The notes: generated by a model not told the origin, from the sequence alone. A stretch of DNA of 64,000 nucleotides from Candidatus Thalassarchaeum betae (GCA_003193925.1 PSPG01000006.1:1-64000), one strand, 5' to 3'; counted from the first letter of the stretch, positions 27,931 to 36,996 are shown. Made by a program: numbers and translations.

Positions 27931-28290
27931 TCAGTCCAGCGCCTCGAGGTGGGCGCGAATCTTGTCACGGGTCTGCCTGTACAAGGCGATACTCCCGCCC
28001 ACGGGATCGTCCAGCCCCCAGTCCCGGTCCATCGGCAGGGCAGGGCACTCCACGCCGCAGCCCATGCTGATGATTCGGTCGAAACCGGTCCCTTCGATGT
28101 CGTCGACCGACTTCGGGTACTGACCGCTCATGTCTATTCCCAGTTCGCCAACGACCTCGATGGCCTCTGCTGCCACCGCACTTCCCGGTCTAGTGCCTGC
28201 AGACACTGCCTCATGCCCCATACGGCTGGCCAGAGCCTCTGCCATCTGGCTGCGGCAGGTGTTGCCGACGCATACGAACAATAGGCGCAT
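27931..28290 (-). CDS. Low-molecular-weight phosphatase / arsenate reductase-like protein
   Basis: 119 residues from the ATG at 28290; the family begins directly with LLFVCVGNTCRSQMAEA, the P-loop CxxNxCR(S). The end, MGCGVECPALPMDRDWGLDDP, has the general acid Asp-Pro and the extra Cys typical of the thioredoxin-coupled arsenate reductases of this fold, so arsenate reduction is more likely than protein-tyrosine dephosphorylation. No ars regulator or efflux pump is adjacent. The longer frame to 28413 is rejected because the extra 41 residues have no counterpart in the family. Confidence 0.85.
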   Translation of the reverse strand: MRLLFVCVGNTCRSQMAEALASRMGHEAVSAGTRPGSAVAAEAIEVVGELGIDMSGQYPKSVDDIEGTGFDRIISMGCGVECPALPMDRDWGLDDPVGGSIALYRQTRDKIRAHLEALD

Positions 28291-28400
28291 GCTATGCCTG
28301 TGATGTTCAGGATTAATGAACTGAACCGCAATATTCCCTTGAGACCCAACTGCGAGCGGATGAACAGGGTTGAAGTACGCCTCATGCCGCCATTGGCTCA

Positions 28401-29414
28401 ATGGCAGATTCACCCATCAGCCACCACTCAGGGGGCAGCGGCGAGCAGCCTGCCGAAGCCGATGCTTCGTCCGAACAGCGCGCACAGATGGAGCAGGCCT
28501 ACCAGCAGATGCAGCGCAAGCTCAGGATAACCAAACTCGACGAGGAAATCAAGTACAAGGTCATGGTGCTGTCCGGCAAGGGCGGCGTAGGCAAGACGAC
28601 GGTTGCGACCGGACTAGCTCTCTCATTCGCCCGCAGGGGGATGAAGGTAGGCCTGATGGACATCGACATCACTGGGCCGAACGTTCCCAAGATGCTGGGT
28701 CTCGACGATACCGACCTCAATGTCGAGGACGGCCAGATATTCCCAGCAATCGGCCCACACGGCATCAAGGTCATCTCGATGGCGTTCCTCATCGAGAACC
28801 CTGACAAGCCGGTCATCTGGCGCGGGCCGATCAAGCTCGGAGCCATCCAGCAGTTCATCGGGGACGTCGCTTGGGGCGAGCTTGACGCCCTCATCGTAGA
28901 CTTTCCTCCCGGCACCAGCGACGAGCCTCTGACAGTCAGCCAGAACCTGCCCGGAATCGACGGCGTGGTCATCGTCACCACGCCGCAGGAGGTCGCCCTG
29001 CTCGACAGCCGCAAGTCGATCAACTTCGCCAAGACGCTCTCGGTCCCCGTCTTGGGCGTGGTCGAGAACATGAGCGGCTTCACCATCCGCGGGACCGCCG
29101 AGCCCAATTCACAGGTCTCGGTCATTGGCCCGGTGGGGACTCCTCTTGAGGCCAATACGGACGAGGACGGGAACTGGTCGCTCACACTAAACATCTTCAA
29201 GTCCGGAGGCGGCGCCTCCGCAGCCGGCGAGATGCAGGTACCCTTCCTCGGCGCTCTGCCCTTCGACCCCGGCATCGTCAGAGGCGGGGACGACGGCGTC
29301 CATCGCATCATCGCCGAGCCGGAGGGCGAAACTGCGATAGCCTTCAACGCAATAGTGGACAACGTGTTGGCTGCTCTTGAGAAGGGCGCCGGAACGTCGG
29401 TCCGCATAACATGA
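28401..29414 (+). CDS. mrp: Mrp/NBP35-type P-loop ATPase with an Ig-like segment in place of the CxxC region
   Basis: 337 residues. A helical N-terminal extension (1-50) precedes the deviant Walker A LSGKGGVGKTTVA, DIDITGPNVPKMLG, VDFPPGTSDEPLTV and TTPQEVALLDSRKSI, all diagnostic of Mrp/ApbC iron-sulfur carriers. In normal members VVENMSGF is followed by a CPxCG pair that binds the bridging 4Fe-4S cluster, then IFKSGGG. Here residues 228-263 between NMSGF and NIFKSGGG read like one strand-turn unit of a bacterial Ig-like (Big) repeat (RGTAEPNSQVSVIG, NTDEDGNWSLTL) and contain no Cys. The ATPase core is intact. Cluster carriage by the classical site is therefore impossible, and the function is uncertain. 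Confidence 0.9.
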   Translation: MADSPISHHSGGSGEQPAEADASSEQRAQMEQAYQQMQRKLRITKLDEEIKYKVMVLSGKGGVGKTTVATGLALSFARRGMKVGLMDIDITGPNVPKMLGLDDTDLNVEDGQIFPAIGPHGIKVISMAFLIENPDKPVIWRGPIKLGAIQQFIGDVAWGELDALIVDFPPGTSDEPLTVSQNLPGIDGVVIVTTPQEVALLDSRKSINFAKTLSVPVLGVVENMSGFTIRGTAEPNSQVSVIGPVGTPLEANTDEDGNWSLTLNIFKSGGGASAAGEMQVPFLGALPFDPGIVRGGDDGVHRIIAEPEGETAIAFNAIVDNVLAALEKGAGTSVRIT

Positions 29415-29475
29415 CCGCGGTTTTTCGGGAAGGGTCGATTTCATGGCACACTCGCGACCCGAATAGGACAGGAGC

Positions 29476-31563
29476 ATGGCAGCGGGCACTGGCATCTACA
29501 TCACCTGGATAACAGGTGCAATCCTACTCAGCATAGCGATGATGCCGCTGTTCAGACCGCCTTACGCGAAACTCAGGCTCGACGGCTTCATCGACATGTT
29601 CAGACGTTACTGGGCGCACATGGTGGTGGTCTTCTCGGTCTATCTGTGGAAGGACCTGCTGGACGGGGTGGACCGGGTCCTGATGGCCAACACCCAGCTT
29701 GACATGACGCCATACGTGTACGCGATAGAGGGCGACATTGTCCTGTGGGTCCAGCAGGAGCTGCGCAACGCCGTCCTGGATCAGACGCTGACCCACCTCT
29801 ACGTCATGGGATTCATGACGGTGACCTTCGCCTCGTTCCTGTATCCGGTCTACTTCGATGACAGGCACATGGCCGACAGGGTATCGCTGTCGATGTTCTG
29901 GGTCTACGTCATAGCGATCCCGTTCTTCCTCTTCTTCAACGTCGGAGTGACCGGGGATCACATTCCCGCTATGCAGACCATCGCATACGACCTCACACCC
30001 GAGATCCACAACTGGTTCACTCGGATTGACCCGTTCTCGAACGGCATGCCGAGTCTGCACATCGGTCTCCCGTTCACCATCTGGCTCACCATGCAGAGGT
30101 GGGACGAGGACGGCAGGTGGGCGAACTTTCGCAACTTCCTGATTGGCTTCATGGCGGTCACGTCCTTCGCCGTCGTCTACCTCGGGATACACTGGATAGT
30201 TGACATCATCGGCGGCATGGCCGTCGGCATACTCGCCGTCGAGCTGACAGCCAAGACCCACTCTTCCTTCTGGAGGGTTGCCGACGAGCGCCTGTTCAGC
30301 CGACGCCTCGCCCGTGCCCTCGCAGACCCCGGCAAGTCTGTGCGTGGTACTGTGAGCAGCGTATTCTCGGTCTTCAGGCCGCTCAAGGAGCCTAACAAGA
30401 GACAGACCAGCGTGATCATCGCCGCCCTGCTGCTCTCGACGGGCTTCGTTCTGCTGTGGGACGCCACCCATCAGGACTTCCCGGTCGAGGGCGTGGAATG
30501 GCCGACATCTGCGGCTGGCTCCGACGGATGGCTGGTCTCGGTCGAGGAGATGCCGGACGGCAGCATTGCAATCAGCGCGTGGAATGTCAGCGACGAGGTC
30601 GGCAGCGTGCTCTCAGGGGTGCCTTGGACGAATCCTCCTTCGGTTTCCATCTCAGGGGCGTTCCTAGTGCTTCATGACTCCCACAGGGTGGATTTCTACG
30701 AACTCGAATCCGACGAACTCGAGTTCTCCCCCAAGTTCAGCCGGACTGAGAGCGATTCCGTGCTGGATGTGGCGATAGCGGAGTCGGGCTCAGGCGGGCC
30801 GCTGCTGGTGATAGTGCATGAGGACTCGTTGGAGATCATTGACGAGGAACAGAGACTAATCGAGACGGCTTCCTCAGAAGGCCCGTTCTCGATAGTCGCA
30901 GCCTCGGGCCAATTACTCGCATGGGCAGACACCACAGCCCCGCTGCCCACTGTCAACGTCACCTCGCTAGAGGGGCCAAGAATCGCTATCAGCCTTGTTT
31001 TGGATGCGAGTGCGACCGAATCCCAGGACAAGTACCTCGAGCAGGTTTCGGGAGTCGCGGTGGACTACGAGAACGCCGAGATAGTCGACATCGCCATGGA
31101 TCCGATGTGGGTGGCTGCGGTGGTCGATGTCGGACCGGTCAACCGGACTGTCTTGGTCAACATCCTGACAGGAGAGCAGTCGATGCTTTCCGATCCAGTG
31201 TGGCAGTCATCGTCCCCGAGCGTGGCGCACGGGCGAGTGGCATTCCTGCAGATACCACGCTGGGACCCTTCCGTCGACCCCGAGGAGATCGTCACCACGA
31301 TGGACGTCTACCTCCATGACATCGGGACCAACAGCACACTGGCCATCACGCACGACGATGACGTCGACCAGTCGGACCCGCAGGTCCTGCTGAACAACGT
31401 GGCATGGGTCGAGGTCGACGCTGATGGCGTCGCTGTGCTCAAGGTGTATTCGGAGGAGACCTTCCAGCCCTACTCCTCGGTGATCCTGCAATCCGCCATC
31501 CTAATGCTGATTCCGTTGCTTTTCCTATGGTCCTATCAGGCCGCTTCGGAGCGCCGGGGCTGA
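29476..31563 (+). CDS. PAP2-superfamily membrane phosphatase fused to an extracellular beta domain
   Basis: 695 residues. Residues 1-265 hold about six membrane helices with PAP2 motifs NGMPSLHIGLPF (PSxH) and VVYLGIHWIVDIIGG (HxxxD), as in AUR1/inositol-phosphoceramide-synthase-like and lipid phosphate phosphatases. After a further membrane helix (SVIIAALLLSTGFVLLW) about 330 residues are beta-rich with blade-like repeats, resembling a beta-propeller, and a last helix (SILQSAILMLIPLLFLW-like region) anchors the C terminus. It probably acts on lipid phosphates or phospholipid head groups at the membrane. The fusion is unusual. T-rich sequence separates it from mrp. Confidence 0.82.
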   Translation: MAAGTGIYITWITGAILLSIAMMPLFRPPYAKLRLDGFIDMFRRYWAHMVVVFSVYLWKDLLDGVDRVLMANTQLDMTPYVYAIEGDIVLWVQQELRNAVLDQTLTHLYVMGFMTVTFASFLYPVYFDDRHMADRVSLSMFWVYVIAIPFFLFFNVGVTGDHIPAMQTIAYDLTPEIHNWFTRIDPFSNGMPSLHIGLPFTIWLTMQRWDEDGRWANFRNFLIGFMAVTSFAVVYLGIHWIVDIIGGMAVGILAVELTAKTHSSFWRVADERLFSRRLARALADPGKSVRGTVSSVFSVFRPLKEPNKRQTSVIIAALLLSTGFVLLWDATHQDFPVEGVEWPTSAAGSDGWLVSVEEMPDGSIAISAWNVSDEVGSVLSGVPWTNPPSVSISGAFLVLHDSHRVDFYELESDELEFSPKFSRTESDSVLDVAIAESGSGGPLLVIVHEDSLEIIDEEQRLIETASSEGPFSIVAASGQLLAWADTTAPLPTVNVTSLEGPRIAISLVLDASATESQDKYLEQVSGVAVDYENAEIVDIAMDPMWVAAVVDVGPVNRTVLVNILTGEQSMLSDPVWQSSSPSVAHGRVAFLQIPRWDPSVDPEEIVTTMDVYLHDIGTNSTLAITHDDDVDQSDPQVLLNNVAWVEVDADGVAVLKVYSEETFQPYSSVILQSAILMLIPLLFLWSYQAASERRG

Positions 31564-32649
31564 TCACTCGGCGAGCCGGAACATCTCGTCGAGGCAGTTG
31601 CCCGCTCTTTCGATGACAGCCGACTCAATCTCGATGACCTGCTCGGACCGAGGCTCCCTCAGGGCCTGCAGGATGTCCTCTAGCTGAGTGACCTTCATGT
31701 GGCGACACATCACACACGCGCCGATCAGGTTCAGTTCCTCATCGGACTCGGCTATTACCCTGTCAGCCGTGCCGCACTCGGTGATGAGCATGAGGTCCCT
31801 CTTGCCTTCCGAGGCGAGTCGAAGAGCCTCGTTTATCAAGACCTCGCTGCTACCGACGAAGTCGCTCTCCTCGAGCACGTCGGCGTCACACTCCGGGTGA
31901 CTGAGGACCATAAGTTCCATTCCGAGTTCAGCGGTACGCTTCCTCCAGGAGCGAATCTTGTCGCCGGTGAAGATCGCGTGGACCTCGCATTCACCGTCGA
32001 ATACGATGACCTCCTTCTTCCCAGCTAGCGCGCTCTGGAGGTGCTTGCCCATGAAGCGATCGGGGACGAAGATCAGGCGCTCGCCAGGCAGCCTCTCGCA
32101 GATACTCAGGTAGTTGCTGCTGGTCACGCAGACGTCGCACTCGGCCTTGACCGCAGCGCTGGTGTTGATGTAGCAGGCGACCGGAACACCCGGATAGGCC
32201 TCCTTCAGGTCGCGGACGTCTCGCGCCGTAATGCCGTCGCTGAGCGAGCAGCCGGCCTCGGGTGAGGGGTGCAGGACCACCTTGTGGGGGCTGACTATCT
32301 TGGCCGTCTCGGCCATGAATCGGACGCTCGAGAACAGGATGGTCTGCTGGGGCGCGTCACGGGCCTCCTTGGAGAGCGCATAACTGTCGGCGACAGAGTC
32401 GGCGACGCCGTATATGATATCCGGAGTCTGATATGAGTGGGCGATAAGGAAGACATCGTTCTCACGCTTCAGCTGGTTGATTTCCAAAGTGAGCGGTGCG
32501 ATGGCTCTGCAGGTGCTGAGATTCCACTTGACGGGCTGCTTGATGACTCTCTGTAGACGACGTGACTCAGCCTCTATCTCAGCGTCCGAATAAGAGCTCG
32601 GAATCAGGCTTCCCCGGGGTAGAGGGGCGGTCAGAAGCTCGATTGTCAT
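31564..32649 (-). CDS. nadA: Quinolinate synthase
   Basis: 361 residues from ATG 32649; an upstream in-frame TTG (32685) is possible but less likely. NadA condenses iminoaspartate with dihydroxyacetone phosphate to quinolinate for NAD synthesis, using one 4Fe-4S cluster. Visible features are IAHSYQTPDI, FSSVRFMAETAKIV, HPSPEAGCSLSDG (cluster Cys), CDVCVTSSN, and LITECGTADR and CVMCRHMK near the C terminus. It is convergent with the PAP2 gene with stops directly adjacent, and divergent from bud32 across a 57-nt gap. nadB and nadC are not in the window. Confidence 0.94.
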   Translation of the reverse strand: MTIELLTAPLPRGSLIPSSYSDAEIEAESRRLQRVIKQPVKWNLSTCRAIAPLTLEINQLKRENDVFLIAHSYQTPDIIYGVADSVADSYALSKEARDAPQQTILFSSVRFMAETAKIVSPHKVVLHPSPEAGCSLSDGITARDVRDLKEAYPGVPVACYINTSAAVKAECDVCVTSSNYLSICERLPGERLIFVPDRFMGKHLQSALAGKKEVIVFDGECEVHAIFTGDKIRSWRKRTAELGMELMVLSHPECDADVLEESDFVGSSEVLINEALRLASEGKRDLMLITECGTADRVIAESDEELNLIGACVMCRHMKVTQLEDILQALREPRSEQVIEIESAVIERAGNCLDEMFRLAE

Positions 32650-32706
32650 GTCTCCCGCCCTCTCGTTAGGTGCAACCGCTTTCAAGGCATCTCATCTCGG
32701 GGTGGC

Positions 32707-33369
32707 ATGGCCACGGGCGCCATTCCGATGTGGATGCCGGAGAAAGTGCTCCACGAGGGTGCTGAGGCCACTGTGACTTCGGGGTCGTGGCTGGGCAAGC
32801 CAGCGGTGCTGAAAATGCGCAGACCACGAGGCTACAGACACCCAGATCTTGACCGAAGTCTGACTCGTCAGCGACTCTCGGTCGAGGCTAGGGTGCTGGG
32901 CAGGCTGCAGACGAGGGAGTTCCCCTCCCCCGCGGTGTACGACCTCGACATCGAAGAAGGGTGGATGCTGCTCTCGCGCATCGATGGCAGGCCGCTGTAC
33001 GATGCGCTGAAAGACGACTCTGCCGACGCCGCTTCCACGACCCCCGTCGGCGCCCTCATTCGTAACCTGCACGAGGCTGGTATCTCCCACGGGGACATGA
33101 CGACTCACAACATCCTCGTGGACACGGCTGGCGCCCTCTATCTCATCGACTTCGGACTAGCCCGTATCTCACCCGAGCTCGAGCACCTAGGGATCGACTT
33201 GCAAGTCCTGAACGAATGCCTCACTGCGAGTCATTCGGAGCATGAGGGGGCGGTACAGTCGATGGTTGACGGGTATCTTGCGGCAGACGCTGGCGGTGCA
33301 GTCGCCAGCGCCGAGGAAGTCGTAGCCAGATTTAACGCAATCAGAGGCCGAGTCCGGTATCACGGGTAG
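32707..33369 (+). CDS. bud32: KEOPS complex kinase/ATPase Bud32
   Basis: 220 residues, a minimal protein-kinase fold. The G-loop and Lys (EGAEATVTSG, AVLKMRRPRGYRHPDLD), the catalytic loop HGDMTTHNILV and the metal motif LIDFGLARIS are typical of Bud32, the ATPase subunit of KEOPS that supports t6A formation on tRNA with Kae1. It is encoded alone here, whereas several archaea have a Kae1-Bud32 fusion. Its stop is 8 nt before the ITPase start, so the two are in one operon. Confidence 0.94.
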   Translation: MATGAIPMWMPEKVLHEGAEATVTSGSWLGKPAVLKMRRPRGYRHPDLDRSLTRQRLSVEARVLGRLQTREFPSPAVYDLDIEEGWMLLSRIDGRPLYDALKDDSADAASTTPVGALIRNLHEAGISHGDMTTHNILVDTAGALYLIDFGLARISPELEHLGIDLQVLNECLTASHSEHEGAVQSMVDGYLAADAGGAVASAEEVVARFNAIRGRVRYHG

Positions 33370-33377
33370 GTGCGCGA

Positions 33378-33971
33378 ATGAGGATACTGTTCGCCACCGG
33401 AAACCCCCACAAGGTCGTCGAGGCGGTGCAGATGCTGTCTCCACTGGGCCACAGCGTTGAGCCGCTGCTCGTCGACGGCGAGATGCCCGATTTCGTCGAG
33501 CCGCAGGCGGAGGGCCTGGAGGCCGTGGCATTCGCCAAGATCGAACAGGCTCGCATGATGATGCAGGGCACCGAGTTGGAAGGCTCGGCGATAATGGTCG
33601 AGGACTCGGGGCTGTTCATCGACTCGCTGGACGGCTTCCCGGGAGCGTATTCCTCCTTCGTCGAGGGAACCGTGGGACTCGACGGCATCCTCCGGCTGCT
33701 CGAGGACGCTGGGGACCGCGGGGCCGAATACAGGGCTGTGGCGATAGTCGACTCCGAAGGCAGGACATGGCAGGCCAACGGGATCTGCAGGGGCAGGATA
33801 TCCAAGGAGATGCTCGGGAGCGGTGGTTTCGGCTACGATCCCATCTTCGTCCCAGATGAGGGTGACGGGCGCACTTGCGCGCAGATGAGCGCCGAGGAAA
33901 AATCAGCCATCTCGCATCGCGGACAGGCCCTGAGGGGCCTCTCCGAGGTCCTCAGTTCTGCGTCAAGGTGA
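33378..33971 (+). CDS. rdgB: XTP/dITP diphosphatase (RdgB/HAM1 family)
   Basis: 197 residues. The N-terminal LFATGNPHKVVEA, the central MVEDSGLFIDSLDGFPGAYSS and the C-terminal GFGYDPIFVPDEGDGRT and SHRGQAL are the hallmarks of the inosine-triphosphate pyrophosphatase family, which removes deaminated purine nucleotides from the pool. It lies in the bud32 operon and is followed after 32 nt by a Pro-rich membrane protein. Confidence 0.95.
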   Translation: MRILFATGNPHKVVEAVQMLSPLGHSVEPLLVDGEMPDFVEPQAEGLEAVAFAKIEQARMMMQGTELEGSAIMVEDSGLFIDSLDGFPGAYSSFVEGTVGLDGILRLLEDAGDRGAEYRAVAIVDSEGRTWQANGICRGRISKEMLGSGGFGYDPIFVPDEGDGRTCAQMSAEEKSAISHRGQALRGLSEVLSSASR

Positions 33972-34003
33972 AGACGGAGCGCTGTTGTGGGAGTCCGATA
34001 GCC

Positions 34004-34927
34004 ATGGTGTCGCTGACCCGGCTCGTCCTCTGGACCGCGGTTCTGGTGGGCATTCCCCTGTTCCTCGTCCTGCAGGGTGAGGCTAGCCTGATGACGCAAA
34101 TCGCAGGCGGTGCTATACTTCTCGCCCTGATATCCATCCTGATGTTCTCAGGTCGCTCACCTGTCCCGAAGCCATCTCGAAAGAAGGACACTGTGGCAGT
34201 GGAGGAGTTCAAGGATGAGATCGAACTGCCGGCCCCGGTACTCGAGCTAGAGGGCGCCAGCGAGCGGCGCGAGGGGAAAATCCAGCGAAGCAGGGGCAGA
34301 GTGGCTCAGCCTGCTATACCACCGATGCCCGCCCCTCCAGCGATGCCTATGCCCCCCCCGGCCGAGGTAGCACCTGATGGCGAGGCATCATCGCTACCTC
34401 CGATGCCAGTGATGCCGGACGATGGCAGTCAGGTTGCAGCGCGCTACGTGGCGGCGTCGGACCCTCAGTCAGAGCTGGAGACGGAGATCGAGACCTTCGT
34501 GGGACAGAGACGGGAGAGGCGCGCAGAGATACGCTCCAAGTTGGAGAGGAAGCGTCGGATGGTCCTAGCCGAGAGACGAGCAGCCAAGGTCAGAATGTGG
34601 TCTGCGGTGGAGGACGGCGAGGACCTCGCTGCCATTCTCAAGGACCCGAATCACGGTCTGATAGTGCTGGAGGAGCCCGAGAGCCCCGATACGAGCAAGC
34701 CACAAGGAATCTCGTACGTCCGAATCGATGGGAGCCGCGTGCTGAAGCTCCGAATGCCTCTGGAGGTGCCAGAGAAGGAGCAGCCGGCCCCGCCTGAGCC
34801 CGAGATGCCAGAACTGCCTCCGCTCCCGCCGCCTGGGGGCATGCCGCCCCCGCCCGGATTGCCACCGATGCCCCCTCCACCTGGCATGCCGCCGATGCCT
34901 CCTCCAGTCACTTCCGATGACGCATAG
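34004..34927 (+). CDS. Membrane protein with Pro-rich tail, unknown function
   Basis: 307 residues from the ATG at 34004; an open frame continues upstream to 33875 but overlaps the ITPase and does not look coding. Two membrane helices (LVLWTAVLVGIPLFLVL, AGGAILLALISILMF) are followed by a soluble region with a charged helix (about 160-210, RRERRAEIRSKLERKRR). There are two Pro/Met-rich stretches, the last with repeats of the type PPPxGMPP. Such tails often bind SH3-like or profilin-like domains in eukaryotes; here this is only a resemblance in composition. It likely ends the bud32-rdgB operon. Confidence 0.7.
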   Translation: MVSLTRLVLWTAVLVGIPLFLVLQGEASLMTQIAGGAILLALISILMFSGRSPVPKPSRKKDTVAVEEFKDEIELPAPVLELEGASERREGKIQRSRGRVAQPAIPPMPAPPAMPMPPPAEVAPDGEASSLPPMPVMPDDGSQVAARYVAASDPQSELETEIETFVGQRRERRAEIRSKLERKRRMVLAERRAAKVRMWSAVEDGEDLAAILKDPNHGLIVLEEPESPDTSKPQGISYVRIDGSRVLKLRMPLEVPEKEQPAPPEPEMPELPPLPPPGGMPPPPGLPPMPPPPGMPPMPPPVTSDDA

Positions 34928-34971
34928 ACCGTCGACTGAATGTTGAAGCGCGAAACGACTCTGGGCGAGCC

Positions 34972-35808
34972 ATGAGCGACGAGGTCCTGCTGGTCGAGGA
35001 CTTCGCAGTGGAGGACTGCAGCCCTGTGGGAGGCGTAATCGCGGTCTGGACGCTCAACCGCCCGGAGAAGCTCAACGCGCTGAACCGGCAGTCGCACATC
35101 GCGATCAAGGAGCAGTGCGCGCGCGTCGAGGCCGACGACTCGGTCCGCGCAGTGGTGATTCGCGGCGCCCCCCCTCCTCCGGCGCTCGAAGGCAAGCGCC
35201 CCAAGCCGGCCGCCTTCGCCGCTGGGGCCGACATCGCCGAGTTCGCGGGCAAGAACTCAGACGACGTTCGCGAGTTCTTCGGCAACAACGCCTGGGAGGC
35301 GATATGGGACCTCAGCAAGCCGACCATCGCCATGGTCGACGGATTCGCACTGGGAGGCGGCACCGAGCTGGCGCTGGCCTGTGACCTCAGAGTCGCCTCG
35401 ACCCGAGCCAAGTTCGGACAGCCTGAGATTAATCTAGGGCTGATACCTGGCGGCGGGGGGACTCAGCGTCTGTGCAGGCTGCTGGGATACGGCAAGGCGA
35501 TGGAGATGACCCTGACCGGGGAGATGGTCGGAGCAGAGGAGGCTCTGAGCATCGGACTGGTCAACAAGGTGGTCGAGCCGGATGATCTCGAGGCAGCTGC
35601 AATGGCGCTGGCCGAGAACATAGCTAGGAAATCACCTTACACAGTCAAGGTCGCCAAGCGCGCCGTCCGCGCGGCGCTCGATCTGCCGTTCACGGAGGGG
35701 GTGCTGGCCGAGCGCTCCGAGTTCGTGGCGCTTTTCGACACCGAGGACAAGGAAATCGGGGTTTCCGCCTTCTTGGAGCACAAGGACGCGGAATGGGTCG
35801 GTCGCTAA
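34972..35808 (+). CDS. Enoyl-CoA hydratase/isomerase (crotonase family)
   Basis: 278 residues. Crotonase landmarks are the oxyanion-hole strand AFAAGADIAEF, the VDGFALGGGTELALACDLR segment and GQPEINLGLIPGGGGTQRL, where the Glu of PEINLGLIPG is a catalytic residue. A short insertion (APPPPALEGKRPKP) sits before the oxyanion strand. It hydrates 2-enoyl-CoA esters in fatty-acid or aromatic CoA-ester breakdown. It is separate from the second crotonase at 43.9 kb, so this genome window has two. Confidence 0.92.
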   Translation: MSDEVLLVEDFAVEDCSPVGGVIAVWTLNRPEKLNALNRQSHIAIKEQCARVEADDSVRAVVIRGAPPPPALEGKRPKPAAFAAGADIAEFAGKNSDDVREFFGNNAWEAIWDLSKPTIAMVDGFALGGGTELALACDLRVASTRAKFGQPEINLGLIPGGGGTQRLCRLLGYGKAMEMTLTGEMVGAEEALSIGLVNKVVEPDDLEAAAMALAENIARKSPYTVKVAKRAVRAALDLPFTEGVLAERSEFVALFDTEDKEIGVSAFLEHKDAEWVGR

Positions 35809-35853
35809 CCGAACCCCAGCAAGCGTCTTGGCCGAGTGGCATGCCCTGAGTCC

Positions 35854-36402
35854 ATGGCGGGCCGCGTGATAGTGCTGTGTGGACCGCCCGGATCGGGCAA
35901 GGGCGTAGTCGTCGAGTGCGCCACCGCGCGCGGCTTGGCAGTGCTCTCCCTCGGCGACGTAGTGCGCACGGAAATGGCCGAGAGAGGCCTTCCCGAGACG
36001 CCTGAGAACGTGGGACAGACGGCGCTTGCCATGCGCGAGGAGCACGGAGAGGTCATCGTGGTGGACCGACTGATGCCGAGACTTGCCGAGGCGATGGAGT
36101 CCTCCGACGTCCTGATAGACGGAATGCGCCAGCCCGAGGAGCTGGAGCGGCTTCGTGAGCACATCGGGGATGTCACCATCGTCGCGCTGTCCGCACCTGC
36201 CCAAACTAGGGCTGAGTGGCTGGCAGAACGAGGCCGCGGCGAGGATGGCGGGGACGAGGAGTTCTCCGTGCGCGAGGAGCGCGAGTGGGGCTGGGGCCTC
36301 GAGCACCTGATGTCGCAGGCCGATGCCATCATCCTCAACGAGGGCTCGGTGGAGGAGCTTGGCCAGAGAACTGACATGATCCTCGAGACACTGGGCTTCT
36401 AA
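35854..36402 (+). CDS. Archaeal P-loop kinase, UPF0200/dephospho-CoA-kinase-like
   Basis: 182 residues from the ATG at 35854 (an upstream in-frame GTG at 35836 adds six residues). Walker A GPPGSGKGVVVE, LSLGDVVRTEMAERG and LIDGMRQPEELE match the archaeal UPF0200 family of nucleoside or CoA-type kinases (COG0237). Substrate is not established for the family. Because a DUF359-type protein that is likely the dephospho-CoA kinase lies at 54.5 kb, this one probably phosphorylates something else. It is convergent with the next gene with adjacent stops. Confidence 0.75.
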   Translation: MAGRVIVLCGPPGSGKGVVVECATARGLAVLSLGDVVRTEMAERGLPETPENVGQTALAMREEHGEVIVVDRLMPRLAEAMESSDVLIDGMRQPEELERLREHIGDVTIVALSAPAQTRAEWLAERGRGEDGGDEEFSVREEREWGWGLEHLMSQADAIILNEGSVEELGQRTDMILETLGF

Positions 36403-36987
36403 TCACTCGAATGCGTCCTCGACCATCCCGACGGGTTCGTCCTCGGCACTCGCATCCATCACGAGCCAAGCGGCTTCGCGTCCGTTCCGCATCATCTCTT
36501 CCTGGATCTCGCGAATCCTGCCGAGATTCCCGAGATAGTGAGCAAGACCCCGATTGTTGTGCCTCTCACGCTTCATAATGAACTCCTGGTGCCTGTCCTC
36601 GTCCGCAACGTAGAGGACCACACCGCAAGCGACCCCACCGGTCGCTTTCCAGTCATCGAGAATCCAGGCGCCGGGAATCACATGCACTCCCTCGAGCAGC
36701 AGGTCGGAACCCTTCATACTGGCCCGCCTGACGACCGCTGCGACTCCCTCTGAGAGGACCTTGACTGTCTCGTGCCAATCTTGTACGACTCCCGAGCCCG
36801 CCGGTTCGAACGAGGAGCGGTGCAGAGCCGGCAGTTCGTCTGCGTCGAATTGGGTCCGCAGCGTCTCGCGAATGGTGTCGGTGGTCGCGATCTTGCTGAA
36901 TTCCAACGATGCCGCAGCGCGTGCCGAGAGGGTGGATTTGCCTACCCCGCTACTCCCGGTGATGACCAGAAGCCGGGGCTTGCTCAT
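36403..36987 (-). CDS. 2-Phosphoglycerate-kinase-like P-loop protein
   Basis: 194 residues. ITGSSGVGKSTLSARAA is the Walker A; ATTDTIRETLR and LLLEGVHVIPG match the archaeal 2-phosphoglycerate kinase (COG2074) pattern. That enzyme makes 2,3-bisphosphoglycerate, a precursor of cyclic 2,3-diphosphoglycerate in methanogens. The protein here is shorter than the full-length enzymes and lacks an N-terminal ATP-cone-like region, so related kinase activity is possible. It lies 9 nt downstream of the aldehyde dehydrogenase on the same strand. Confidence 0.75.
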   Translation of the reverse strand: MSKPRLLVITGSSGVGKSTLSARAAASLEFSKIATTDTIRETLRTQFDADELPALHRSSFEPAGSGVVQDWHETVKVLSEGVAAVVRRASMKGSDLLLEGVHVIPGAWILDDWKATGGVACGVVLYVADEDRHQEFIMKRERHNNRGLAHYLGNLGRIREIQEEMMRNGREAAWLVMDASAEDEPVGMVEDAFE

Positions 36988-36996
36988 ATGTGACCC

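Noticed and set aside
29524-30471. 315-codon minus-strand ORF opposite the PAP2 gene
   Set aside because: Antisense shadow rich in His, Val and Asp; the plus strand carries the PAP2 motifs.
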